From NCBI GenBank assembly GCA_949358305.1, contig OX442315.1, forward strand, positions 26,810,427 to 26,874,426: 64,000 bases of DNA. Reading direction: 5' to 3'. Position 1 is the stretch's first letter, and every line of letters begins with the position of its first letter. The position numbers were made by a program, and so were the translations under genes. Of the stretch, positions 21,749 to 31,273 are shown in pieces. The notes under the pieces are model-generated. The model was not told where the DNA came from and searched no databases. It saw nothing but the letters and a program-made list of their open reading frames with translations. This DNA comes from Strigamia acuminata. Its lineage: Eukaryota; Arthropoda; Chilopoda; Geophilomorpha; Linotaeniidae.

Positions 21749-24700
21749 TTAAACACTACGTAAACGATAACACACAGAGCCAATCTTGCTCTCAACACGA
21801 TAAGGTCCTTTTAACCTTTCAGTCAATTTATCAGCTCCAGCTTGGGGCCAATCATACAACACAATGTCACCTGGTTGAAACTCTTTTTCCAACCGACGTA
21901 AATCAAAACGGGCCTTGTTCTGATCATGGTGTTCACAAATTCTCTCAATGGCCTTAGCGCGATCTACCGAGAGAAACTCCAACTGTTCCAAACGTTCGAC
22001 ATCTGTAGACACGCTGCCCAACTGCATCGCATCGACACGAGAAATGGATGGCTGGTATCCATGCAACAGGTAAAAGGGGGAGAAACCTGTCGTCTTCTGC
22101 TGGACAAGATTGATGCGCAGCACTGTCTTCGGCAATAACTTATCCCAATCATCTGCATCAACCATTGCCATCTTCTTCAACACCGCCAAAATGGTCGCGT
22201 TCGAACGTTCAACTAGACCATTTGACTGTGCTGTGTACGGAGTGCTTGGAGTATGTTCAACGCCATACTTCGCGAAAAAAGCTTTAATTTCCTGGCTGGA
22301 AAAACATGGAGCGTTATCTGAAATGTATATTTCCGGTGGACCATACATATAAACTATGTGGTGAGCGATAGTGTCCACAACATCGCTGGATGACAATGAG
22401 CATGTGGGCGTTGCCAAAATGTAACGAGTGGCATGGTCTATGTGCACCAAAATGTACTTGTTGCCTGCCTTCGTAACAGGGAGGGCCACAATGTGATCCG
22501 CCGACACAACCTGCCACGGGACTTGAGGTATCGGACGAGGTCCCATGAGTCCACTCGCTAAAACAGTACGTCTGTTTATCTTTGCGCAAACAACACATGC
22601 CTTGGTGTACGCCTTAGTATCGGAACGCATAGTCTTCCACCAATATGTAGACTTCACACGATTCAAAGTGGCAACAAGATCAAAATGGCCACTGTCGTCA
22701 TGACATAACTTGAGAACAGCTGAACGCAAACTTTGGGATACAACAATCTTCTCACTAAAATGCCCATTTAATTCCGTTTTATGAACCAAAATACCATCAG
22801 TCAACTTAAAACTCGTACGAATTTGCGTCAAATGCGAAGACTCTTGCACACTGGACAATTTTGCGATGATCTGAGCGGCAAATCCATCAACCTTCTGAGC
22901 CGCACATAAACGCGAATCTGGAGAAGCAATGACGGCCAAACTCACATCCTGGGGCATCGGATATCGCGACAAATGGTCTGCTATTACATTTTCCTTGCCG
23001 GGTCTATGGATGGGAGTAAACTGAAATGCCGCAAAGTCAACAACATAACGGGCAAACTTCCTGTTGAGTTTCGCTTTGTTGACGACATAAGCAGTGGTGA
23101 AGTTGTCCGTAATTAACGTGAACGGAAATCCTAAAAGATAAATCTTGAATTTGTCAGTCAACGCCCAATGGACTGCGGCCACTTCCAACTCATTCATGTG
23201 GTAATGCGTTTCCGGGTCCTTTAAATTACGACTGGCGTACTCAATGACTCTACGTTCACCATCGTGCTCTTGCAACAAACAAGCACCCATTCCCTCGTAA
23301 GACGCGTCCGTTTCGACATAAGTTGGGGCGCCATATTGGAAAAACGCTAAAATGGGTGGCGAAACTATCAAACGCTTCAATTCTACGAAGGACGTCTGCT
23401 GAGCGGCGTTAAGAACAACCTTCACGTTGGGCAACTTAGCAGACTTCTTCTCTGCTGTGTCCTTAGATTTTTTCTGATGTAACAATTCCGTGAGAGGTTT
23501 AACTATCACCGCATAGGACTTGATAAACCGACGAAACACGTTGGCAAAACCCAAAAACGAACGAACTTCGTGTAAACTGGACAGTGTGGTGTAACGTTCA
23601 ACTGCCGCAGTGCGTTTAGGGTCAGGCCTTTCGCCTTGTGGGGATAGAATCCGTCCAAACAATGCTAACTCAGTGGTAGCAAAAACGCATTTTTCCCTGC
23701 GAAGACGTAACTTCTTCGTTCTAGTTGCAATGAACGTTTTGCGTAGAACAACCAATAGTTCCTCAAACGAATGTGCACCACCAGGGACGTCATCAAAATA
23801 CGTACGCACTCCAATTTCAAACAAATGACTGTACGTCGCTTTAATGACGCGAGACATTATCGCGGGGCCACCTAGCAGTCCAAACATAACGCGGAGAAAC
23901 TCAATGTGATAATCGGGCGTGACTACTGCCGTCTTATGTACGTCTTCGGGTTTAACCTTAATGTTGTGGTACGCATGGCAAACATCCAATGCAAACTTCC
24001 ACAAAAATTGAGCAATAAACATCACTTTATCATCCATACGATTGATTGGCTGCGGGTCAGGAATGGTGACGGGGTTGATCGTCCTTGAATAATCAACAAC
24101 TGGCCGCAGCGGTGTCGTGGAATGAAAGGGTTGCTGTACTACGAACATCGGGGCTGCACACACCGAATTTGAAATTCTACACACGCCCTGCTCAATCCAC
24201 TTCTCGACTGTCGTTTTCAAGAACTGTCTCTCAGGTTCCGACAATCTATACGGCTTACATCTAATAGGCTTGTCATCTCGAAGGTTTATTTCCCACTGCA
24301 AATCAGGAAATTCCCCCAATTCTTCATCTTCTGTTGCGAAAATATCTTGGAATTCATCCAACAACTGATCCAGACTTGCTTGCTGTTCCACCGTAAGACT
24401 AACAGGTACGTCCGCTGCAACATGATTCTCCTTAACTTTTTGAGATACGACGCCAACTGACTCAATGCATCCGTCTACTTTCGGTTGCGGTGGCAACGGC
24501 GGTAAAACTCCCAAAGGCAGGCCCGAAGTGACCAGTGGCATGCGTGGAAACGATTGCATGACACATCCAATGGAGTCGGACGCCGACTTAGCGCACTCAA
24601 AAACTTCAGTTGAGGACGGCGTCATGATGCAGACAGCACCGGTGGGTTCATGAATCACCCGAGCAAAAACAGCAAACTGCCAGTCTTTTCCCAACAACAT

Positions 24701-25705
24701 GGGCACAGGCAGGTCATCCGCTATTGCAATTTGTGGCATGATGTAGTCGATTTTCCCAACTTGGATTCGCGACATGAACCAACCAGACGGTGTGACAAGA
24801 TTTCCGGCTACACGGAAAGGACCTCTTTGCCACGGGAAAACGTGTACATTCGACGGTACCATGTTCTTGCGAATCATTGTGATGACAGAACCGGAATCGG
24901 GCAATGCATCAATTGCCGTATCACCATTTACTATTGCGGGCACAAGAGTTACTGAAGGAATGTCCGGCTGCACGCAGTTGATTTGACTTGCGGCGCTTGT
25001 GGACGCTTTCTCAGCCGACGCAGGACGTTTCTCAACTTTACTCGTTGTCTGCGGTGGCGCTTTCACTTCCTGCTTCTTCTGTATTGGCCGTAGATTCGAT
25101 GATGCCGACTTGGACTTCGAATCACTCGACCGTTCCGAACAATTGTACGAAATATGTCCAGTCTTCTTGCACACGAAGCAAGTTTGGTCTTCCTCCTTAT
25201 CCGTTTCTGGATTGTAGCGACGTATGAAGCGGTCATCAGCGCGCTGATTTGACGTCGACCGCTTGCTGTCTTTTCCATCGCTGACCTTCTTGGCCGGATT
25301 TATGCCAGGCTTAGCACTCTCTTCCTTCACCTTACGGATGGTGTCCAATGGTCTGGCATGTTCGATCAATGCATCAACCGTGTCACACTTGTGGGAGGCC
25401 AACGGCACTGACCAAACTGGGTCTGATATTCCTTCAACAATTAAAGCAATTCTGTCCGTTTGTCCCAACTGACAAGGAGCCTTTTCAAGCATGGCATCCT
25501 TTTCAAATATATAATCAACTATGAACTCGCTCGTGCGTAACTGACGTTTCGCCTGGTATACTATGAATTCGGGGAACAACATTTTATGTTGAAAGCGTGC
25601 CGAAATTAGTGTTTTCCATGCATCCCAAGTGTCAACTTTACGACCGGTCACTTTATGCCAATTTAAAGCAGATCCACTCAAACGTGTTATGGCATTCACC
25701 AACAT
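21749..25705 (-). CDS. Gag C-terminus-protease-RT-RNase H-integrase polyprotein of the gypsy element
   Basis: 1,318-codon frame. A CCHC zinc knuckle (Cys176, Cys179, His184, Cys189; CFVCKKTGHISYNC) is followed by a retropepsin with DSG at about 270-272. Reverse transcriptase comes next, with its first Asp in FALDVCHAYHNI (~573) and YFDD at ~636-639. RNase H follows (ETDASYEGMGACL, later ITDNFTTAYV), then integrase with an HHCC region (HDDSGH ... CVVCAKI) and the DDE core (SADHIVALP, ISDNAPCF, NGLVERSN). This domain order, with integrase last, is that of Ty3/gypsy. The 1,318-residue frame is uninterrupted, so decay is recent. The frame is severed from its normal Gag start. Confidence 0.92.
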   Translation of the reverse strand: MLVNAITRLSGSALNWHKVTGRKVDTWDAWKTLISARFQHKMLFPEFIVYQAKRQLRTSEFIVDYIFEKDAMLEKAPCQLGQTDRIALIVEGISDPVWSVPLASHKCDTVDALIEHARPLDTIRKVKEESAKPGINPAKKVSDGKDSKRSTSNQRADDRFIRRYNPETDKEEDQTCFVCKKTGHISYNCSERSSDSKSKSASSNLRPIQKKQEVKAPPQTTSKVEKRPASAEKASTSAASQINCVQPDIPSVTLVPAIVNGDTAIDALPDSGSVITMIRKNMVPSNVHVFPWQRGPFRVAGNLVTPSGWFMSRIQVGKIDYIMPQIAIADDLPVPMLLGKDWQFAVFARVIHEPTGAVCIMTPSSTEVFECAKSASDSIGCVMQSFPRMPLVTSGLPLGVLPPLPPQPKVDGCIESVGVVSQKVKENHVAADVPVSLTVEQQASLDQLLDEFQDIFATEDEELGEFPDLQWEINLRDDKPIRCKPYRLSEPERQFLKTTVEKWIEQGVCRISNSVCAAPMFVVQQPFHSTTPLRPVVDYSRTINPVTIPDPQPINRMDDKVMFIAQFLWKFALDVCHAYHNIKVKPEDVHKTAVVTPDYHIEFLRVMFGLLGGPAIMSRVIKATYSHLFEIGVRTYFDDVPGGAHSFEELLVVLRKTFIATRTKKLRLRREKCVFATTELALFGRILSPQGERPDPKRTAAVERYTTLSSLHEVRSFLGFANVFRRFIKSYAVIVKPLTELLHQKKSKDTAEKKSAKLPNVKVVLNAAQQTSFVELKRLIVSPPILAFFQYGAPTYVETDASYEGMGACLLQEHDGERRVIEYASRNLKDPETHYHMNELEVAAVHWALTDKFKIYLLGFPFTLITDNFTTAYVVNKAKLNRKFARYVVDFAAFQFTPIHRPGKENVIADHLSRYPMPQDVSLAVIASPDSRLCAAQKVDGFAAQIIAKLSSVQESSHLTQIRTSFKLTDGILVHKTELNGHFSEKIVVSQSLRSAVLKLCHDDSGHFDLVATLNRVKSTYWWKTMRSDTKAYTKACVVCAKINRRTVLASGLMGPRPIPQVPWQVVSADHIVALPVTKAGNKYILVHIDHATRYILATPTCSLSSSDVVDTIAHHIVYMYGPPEIYISDNAPCFSSQEIKAFFAKYGVEHTPSTPYTAQSNGLVERSNATILAVLKKMAMVDADDWDKLLPKTVLRINLVQQKTTGFSPFYLLHGYQPSISRVDAMQLGSVSTDVERLEQLEFLSVDRAKAIERICEHHDQNKARFDLRRLEKEFQPGDIVLYDWPQAGADKLTERLKGPYRVESKIGSVCYRLRSV

Positions 25706-25763
25706 TAATGACTCAGTTCAACTTGCATGCGTCCCAATTCTAACAACATCTTTCAACCACTCA

Positions 25764-26288
25764 TCAACTCTGAACCGTCACTTTGCCGTTGAAAACTGGA
25801 ATGGCGGCAGCAGTGTCATTTGTTGAAAACATCTGAACCGTCGGCTTGGAACCCGAAAGACTCTTAGCAATGTCTGATTGGTTAGCGGCCAGCTGCTGCA
25901 ACACTTGCAATAAGTCGTTACTCTGCGCACCAGAACCGAGATTCGCAGATACCGACTGCTGGACAGAACTCGTGGTCACAGATGACTGTGGTGGAGGCAC
26001 TTGTTGCGCATTCAGGGCTGCGAGTTGTTGTTGCAAGTCTGCCATCGCCTGAATGTCATCGTCTCTTTTTTTCCTAGCCGCAGTCAATAAATGCTGGGTC
26101 CCCTCAACTTGTAAACGTTCATTGTCGGTCAATAGTCTTTTAACCAAATCATTTTTAACACCAGTTTCAGGAAGGCGCCTGAATACCAATTCCGCTTTTA
26201 ACTCCTCCATCTTAAACTTGCCAATGACCGTGCCATCGATTGAATCCATGGCTGACATTTTGTTTAATTTTTTTTTTTGTGAATTCAC
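25764..26288 (-). CDS. Gag N-terminal fragment with SAP-like domain (gypsy element)
   Basis: 174 codons. Near residues 28-55 the pattern MEELKAELVFRRLPETGVKN followed by DLVKRLL fits the SAP helix-extended loop-helix motif, which usually binds DNA/RNA. Glutamine-rich coiled-coil-like sequence follows. The frame ends at 25764 through a frameshift. A downstream in-frame stop near 25713 also separates it from the Gag-Pol ORF. Confidence 0.7.
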   Translation of the reverse strand: MNSQKKKLNKMSAMDSIDGTVIGKFKMEELKAELVFRRLPETGVKNDLVKRLLTDNERLQVEGTQHLLTAARKKRDDDIQAMADLQQQLAALNAQQVPPPQSSVTTSSVQQSVSANLGSGAQSNDLLQVLQQLAANQSDIAKSLSGSKPTVQMFSTNDTAAAIPVFNGKVTVQS

Positions 26289-26549
26289 GTAACTTGAACC
26301 ACAAAAATTAATAGTTTAACTGGAATACTTCACAGTTTAGCACACACAACAAAAAGTTCACTTGCAACGAAATTCACGTGTCGAAAATGGCGAGTGGCGC
26401 CGACTAGTGACGAAAAATAGCGATGCACGTTCGCGATGTACCGTTTCGAGTGCGCCACTGACGTGCTCTCATGATATACGACTTGGAACTGCAACTTACA
26501 GTCTAATAAACAGGCCTAGTGACTTCTAAAAACCCGTATATATCTTTTT

Positions 26550-27255
26550 TTCGGAACAATTTTACTTTACCGGCCACCTCTCAGATCATCTCCAAAATTT
26601 GGATATAGGGGTATTCAAGGGTGAAAAAACGAATGACATTGACGGTTTTTGGGGCAAACGGAAGCGGAAGCGGAAAACAGCAAATTAACGACCAGTGATT
26701 GCCATCAAATGTTTGCTTTCTCATTTTTAAAACCCTAATTTCATTGTTAGCTGTCAGTCATTCTCTCCCCAGCATTGTTACGCACGTGCGCTTTTATTGT
26801 CAGCCATCTTTATTTTTGTACCAGTTTTCCACCTGATTTCACACCATAAAAACGTTTTGTTTCACTCCACGATTTGTTCAGTTTCATCATCCATGCACCT
26901 AAAAGAGGTTTCCATTTCATCCCAGGTTCGTACCCTCACCTAACCTAACCTCACCTCACCTAACCTAACCTCACCTAACCTAACCTAACCTAACCTCACC
27001 TAACCTAACCTAACCTAACCTAACCCGCGACACAACAACAACATAAAGGACAACAACAACAATGGGCCATATAATTCCAATGCTTAACCTAACCTCACCA
27101 GTATAAACCAACTACTAATAATCTCCTAATTTTTACTTCCGCTTCCGTTTGCCCCAAAAACCGTCAACGCCATTCGTTTTTTCACCCTTGAATACCCCTA
27201 TATCCAAATTTTGGAGATGATCTGAGAGGTGGCCGGTAAAGTAAAATTATACCTT
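26550..27255. mobile_element. ~0.7-kb element with ~150-bp terminal inverted repeats and a TTAGG-type array
   Basis: AATTTTACTTTACCGGCCAC (about 26559 onward) is repeated inverted at about 27230-27250. The match continues through CAAATTTTGGATATAGGGGT and TTTTTGGGGCAAACGGAAGC, roughly 150 bp with few changes. No ORF and no clear target duplication. It sits within the gypsy element, upstream of its Gag. Confidence 0.75.
26936..27026 (-). repeat. degenerate (CCTAA)n telomere-type array
   Basis: About 17 CCTAA/CCTCA units, i.e. TTAGG on the minus strand, located in the centre of the inverted-repeat element. Confidence 0.85.
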
Positions 27256-27460
27256 TTTTTCACAAAACAGTTCCAAACTTGTCCACACCTGATGAATGTA
27301 GTTAGGCTTAACGTTAGGGTTAACTTCCACACACTGTTCACGATTGGATATTATTGCACTGGAATTGTTCTCACACAGATTGTTGGTTGCGTAGCAAGAA
27401 TACAGTCTCAGCAACTGGATGACGTTCCGAAATTGAAGATCTGTAGCCAAATTTCTCCAT

Positions 27461-27590
27461 ACCAACCAAAAACGGTCGACTGCGCCATGTTTATTGTAAT
27501 AAATAATAATGATGATACAAAATTAAACAACAGATGGTGCTAATTGCGTTATAAGTAAAAGATAATAGATGGCACTAACAACTCCTTACA
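27461..27590 (-). repeat. 5' LTR of the gypsy element (partial match)
   Basis: Shares ATGTTTATTGTAATAAATAA and the following ~85 bp with the left LTR and ends in TTACA before the CAAT duplication. Upstream of 27488 the similarity is lost, so the outer boundary is uncertain (it may start at TGTAGCC, 27442). Confidence 0.5.
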
Positions 27591-27594
27591 CAAT

Positions 27595-28310
27595 GTTACG
27601 AATAAAAAAAAAACAACGAAGAAAACAGAAAAAAATTTGCCAATTCACTTTAACGTTTTATTTGAACTGAACCACCTTACAGTGAAACTAATTTTACCTT
27701 GCCAATGGATGATGGTTTGTCTTTGAGAAGGTGGATAAAAATTTCCCAAAATCATCATCACGAGGTATCTGGACCGCCTCTTCGTCTTTATCAACGGATG
27801 GCAGAGGACCAGACGCTTTCATCGTAACATGATTAGCATTAGCGTTAATTCTCGCCTTACGCATCTAAAAATACCTTAGAATCTGCCTTAGACACATGGC
27901 TCTCCTACTCTGCGTAACTTTCACGGGATTCTTTCGTGACTTTTTATGCTGCTTCGGATACCATTCGTCCACTGTTGAGATTCCGGTTTCCTACACGCCA
28001 TTACCACTTTAACTATATTACGGAAGTCGTTATGTGGTGGCTCGTATAATTCAACGTCAAATCACGCTAACTCAAAAAGATGCAGTTTGCCTCACAGATC
28101 GGTGGATTAGCTGCCGTTAGCTTAGCCACGCTAACTTGTGTGTTTTGGAACTGACAACACTCCTGGAGCAACCAAACTTACCCCAGTATCTGGCACCAAT
28201 GCATAGAGCGGTGGACCAGACACCTTTTTTGGCAAATCTGACTTCCGAGTTGTCGTTGTGATTAGGGGAAAAAGTATCACAGGGTCGGAGTGTCTGGCTT
28301 GTTCCAAGTT
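27595..28310 (-). pseudogene. second copy of the decayed retroelement, 3' part
   Basis: Corresponds to 9290-9960 with scattered changes, including the small ORF noted there. It was separated from TEP copy 2 by insertion of the gypsy element. Minus-strand frame 28131-28403 overlaps the border with the Tc1-like insertion. Confidence 0.6.
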
Positions 28311-28402
28311 CAGGAAGTTACGCCTCTCTCCATCCCCTTTCAAGAACCAATAGTTTCCCCTGTGATCCACGCATAAACCTATACAGCACCTACTGCACCC
28401 CA

Positions 28403-28828
28403 AACCTTAAAATTTCCACCACCTCCAAAGATCACCAAACATGGGATGCTGAATGGCACCAAATTATATTTTCAGATGAAAAAAATTTCAAAATGGACAG
28501 ATCTGATGGTTGCCAATATTACTGGCATGATTTGGTAAGGAACATGGAAGTGTTTTCAAAACGAGTTGGACGTGGTGGAAGTGTTAGGGTTTGGGGTGCA
28601 TTCCGCTGTAAGGGAAAGACCACCCTTGCCTTTATTTCTGGTAGGATGTATTCCGATACGTATTAAGATGTGTTTAATTCCCATTTAAAGCCCTGGATGA
28701 TAAGAATTGCTGGGCAAAAGGCCTTCTTTCAACACGTAATGCTCCCATCCATGTATTCAAGGCAACATTGGTGGGAAGAAATTGATCAAATGGTTCTTCA
28801 AAAACTAATTTATGGGATGAAAGATTGA
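28403..28828 (+). pseudogene. Tc1/mariner-like transposase fragment
   Basis: The frame reads IIFSDEKNF (first catalytic Asp region), YYWHD, then GGSVRVWGAF and GKTTLAFISG, the diagnostic middle of Tc1-type DDE transposases. A TAA at 28664-28666 interrupts the frame, and the C-terminal third is degenerate and ends at TGA 28826-28828. The N-terminal helix-turn-helix part is missing. A Tc1-like terminus (GTGATAATATTTTTGTG) lies near 29080-29100. It interrupts the decayed retroelement. Confidence 0.75.
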
Positions 28829-29119
28829 ATTTATAGACTAATTGAACATAAGGGAGGTATCACAGGGTATTGAAAAAGTATAAATCTGCAATTTTCACCA
28901 TGCGTGATAATAATTTTGTGCAAGTAAAAATCTACAAATGCCAGAAAATTTAATATTTAAGTAAAATATTACTGCGTAGCAGTGTAAATGGAAATATTAT
29001 TTAATAATAAATGTGATTTCATTGTAATTCATCGTCATTATCATTGCCAACACAACAATTGAGGAAATTTTAACACCGTGATAATATTTTTGTGAGCACC
29101 TTATACAAACAATACAAAC

Positions 29120-29620
29120 CATGACTGACTAACTACAAATCTTTCAGCCATGTCTGCAACAATGCCCTGTCAACTATACGCACGTGTTGCCTCGGCAACA
29201 GAAAGGGAGAAAGAATCCCGAAACCGAGTTGCAAAGTCTTCCCACGTTTTAGAATTTACGTGAAAGACCCACATAAGTGGCTTGTTACGCAAGGACTGTG
29301 GGACATACAACTCGATGTACATTGCCTCCTGAATGCTCATCGTGACAAAGTGGCGGCGCAAATTGCGGGAAAGCACCGGCGATGATGCCACCACTGAAGA
29401 ACCGCGTGCAGCAGCTGCTTGCGCTACGTCGCTTGATGTGGGAAAGCTCACCACCGACATCTTTGTACCGTATGCATGATACTTCTCATTATTTAGCTAT
29501 TAATGAGCGATGGAGAAGGTCTCTCTCCCGCAGCGGAAGATTGGGAAACAGATCCCTCAATTCTCACTTCTGCATCTACTCTGCATCTTCTTACTTCACT
29601 ACCGTCTTCACCCGAAAATA
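29120..29620 (-). pseudogene. second copy of the decayed retroelement, Gag-like part
   Basis: Minus-strand frame 29170-29460 contains KTWEDFATRFRDSF and YIELYVPQSLRNKPLMW, homologous to 11047-11500 with indels. It is shorter than the first copy. Confidence 0.6.
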
Positions 29621-29639
29621 AGACCATGGTCTTGTATTC

Positions 29640-29885
29640 GAATAACAAAAACAACAATATACTGTACAATTTAAATATTTTTATCCAAATCTAAATATAA
29701 CATCATGGTGTTGTATTTGAAAACAATCAAAAATCCGAATATAACACCATGAGGGTACACTCGAATATAACACCATGATGTTATAGCTGAAATGGTGTTA
29801 TATTAGAATTTTTTAACAATGTTTCAAAAATGACAGTTTCCAACAAAACTCGAATACAACACCATGGTGTTATTTTGAGGGCCTT
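29640..29885. repeat. cluster of dispersed palindromic ACACCAT motifs
   Basis: ATAACACCATG / CATGGTGTTAT recurs about seven times in both orientations, including complete self-complementary versions such as ACACCATGGTGT near 29860. No ORF. Nature unknown; possibly the subterminal repeats of a transposon. Confidence 0.45.
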
Positions 29886-31084
29886 GGAGACCCATACATC
29901 CAATTTAGAAAAGTTTCCTGGGATATAGACGGTCTCAAATCTGTTTAGTTTTTAATTTTATCTCATTCTGTTTACAAGTTATGAGAAATATTATAAATAG
30001 TCACTTTTTGGAGTTTTTAATTTTTTTCTCTTTAACTATTCATTTTTTCCAAAAAACTTTTAACGAAATGATAGCTCTAACAATCCTTTAAATCCTCCTA
30101 AAACCATTTTTACTTGTGAGAAATAGTTTCTGAGAAATTTCAAATATTAAAAGTTTCAAAAATAGGGATATGCCATTTTTTTGGCAAGGAGTTGTATACA
30201 CATTAGTACTGTATATGTACACAAAACACAAAATTATTAACAAATAAATTAGATTAAATTAAATTATCTTTTTGCACTTAATCCAGCAGTTTCAAAAATG
30301 TTCTCTCTACATTACGATACCAGCGGCGAGAAAGATAAGTTTTTTTTTTATATAAAAAGAAAAAAAAAACCCGAACTCTCAGCTCTATTTTCTCTGTATA
30401 AAATCCTTCGTGTAATTTCTGCTTGTACGAAATTCTTCTGAAAATATTAATATCCTCATTGCAATTGAGTGAAATCACAAACTAACAACTAGAATCAGAA
30501 CTTACATCGCTAGACGACCATTTTTCAAACGCTACGCTTAATTATCAAAAATTGTTCAAAATTGTTCAAAATTGGAGAGTGACTTTCAAACACAGAGAAA
30601 CTTTTCCCCCGCCTACACGACCCGTACGACGATCCGAAACTAACCCAAACAAATTAACTAATTATTTAACAAATTTATCCGCCCCCTCCTTTTTTTTACA
30701 CTGGAGATTCACAATTCGTTATCTCACGCAGGATACTGTGGCCCTCGTTTTGATTTTCTTCGTCAACTAAATAAATAAGAACAATCACAGTAAAATAAAA
30801 ATCAAAGAAACAGTCCGCGCTATAAAATTTTTATTTTTTTAATTTAAAAAAAAAATTAAAATTTATTTAATTTATGCAATTTATATGCAATCCTCCATTT
30901 TCCATCCCGGTTTTGGTTAATTGAACTGGACTGTCCCTCTTATTTTTCAATTAAAACCATTTTCTCTTCGTCCTTTGTGTCACTATCACTTACACAGTGC
31001 TGGTAAAATTTTGTCGCCACCTGGTGGTAAAATTTCAATTTGGAGCGCTCCATTGGAGCTTGGAGCTCCAGGTTTTCAACCGAG
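29886..31084. other. AT-rich spacer without recognisable gene
   Basis: Low-complexity AT-rich DNA between the element remnants and the conserved 5' flank of TEP copy 3. I saw no coding similarity, tRNA or inverted-repeat element, and no convincing signal-peptide exon for copy 3. Confidence 0.5.
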
Positions 31085-31273
31085 CCACAAAAAACAACAA
31101 ATAAAAATGAGGTAGGAAATAGGGTTAGGATTTATATCTAAGGGATGTATTTGAGCAACAAAACAAAAACACAACGAGGAATTTAAACAATACAGAGAAG
31201 AAGCGCGTTAATTTAACGCGTGAAAACCTGGACTGTGACAATGTTTTAAATTAATTTTTCTGTTTATTTGTAG

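Larger units (their letters stand above)
20959..27590 (-). mobile_element. Ty3/gypsy LTR retrotransposon, defective, with a TIR element inserted near its 5' end
   Basis: The element begins TGTAGCAAC and ends CTCCTTACA on the + strand, and CAAT is duplicated on both sides (20955-20958, 27591-27594). The flanking host-side sequence without the insert is visible after TEP copy 1 (near 9280). Inside, on the minus strand, lie a Gag N-terminal ORF and a long Gag-Pol ORF, separated by one frameshift and one in-frame stop. No envelope gene is present. The region between the Gag start (26288) and the right LTR is disrupted by another TIR element (about 26550-27255). Confidence 0.85.

Noticed and set aside
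22110-25472. Several plus-strand frames across the gypsy element
   Set aside because: All are antisense to the continuous 1,318-codon Gag-Pol frame and show no domain features.
20959-27590. An endogenous retrovirus with envelope
   Set aside because: After integrase the frame ends within about 0.8 kb of the 3' LTR and no envelope-like frame exists on the minus strand.
30552-31115. Signal-peptide exon for TEP copy 3
   Set aside because: The available ATG frames lack a leader-like hydrophobic core followed by a donor in the right phase, and nothing comparable exists before copies 1 and 2.
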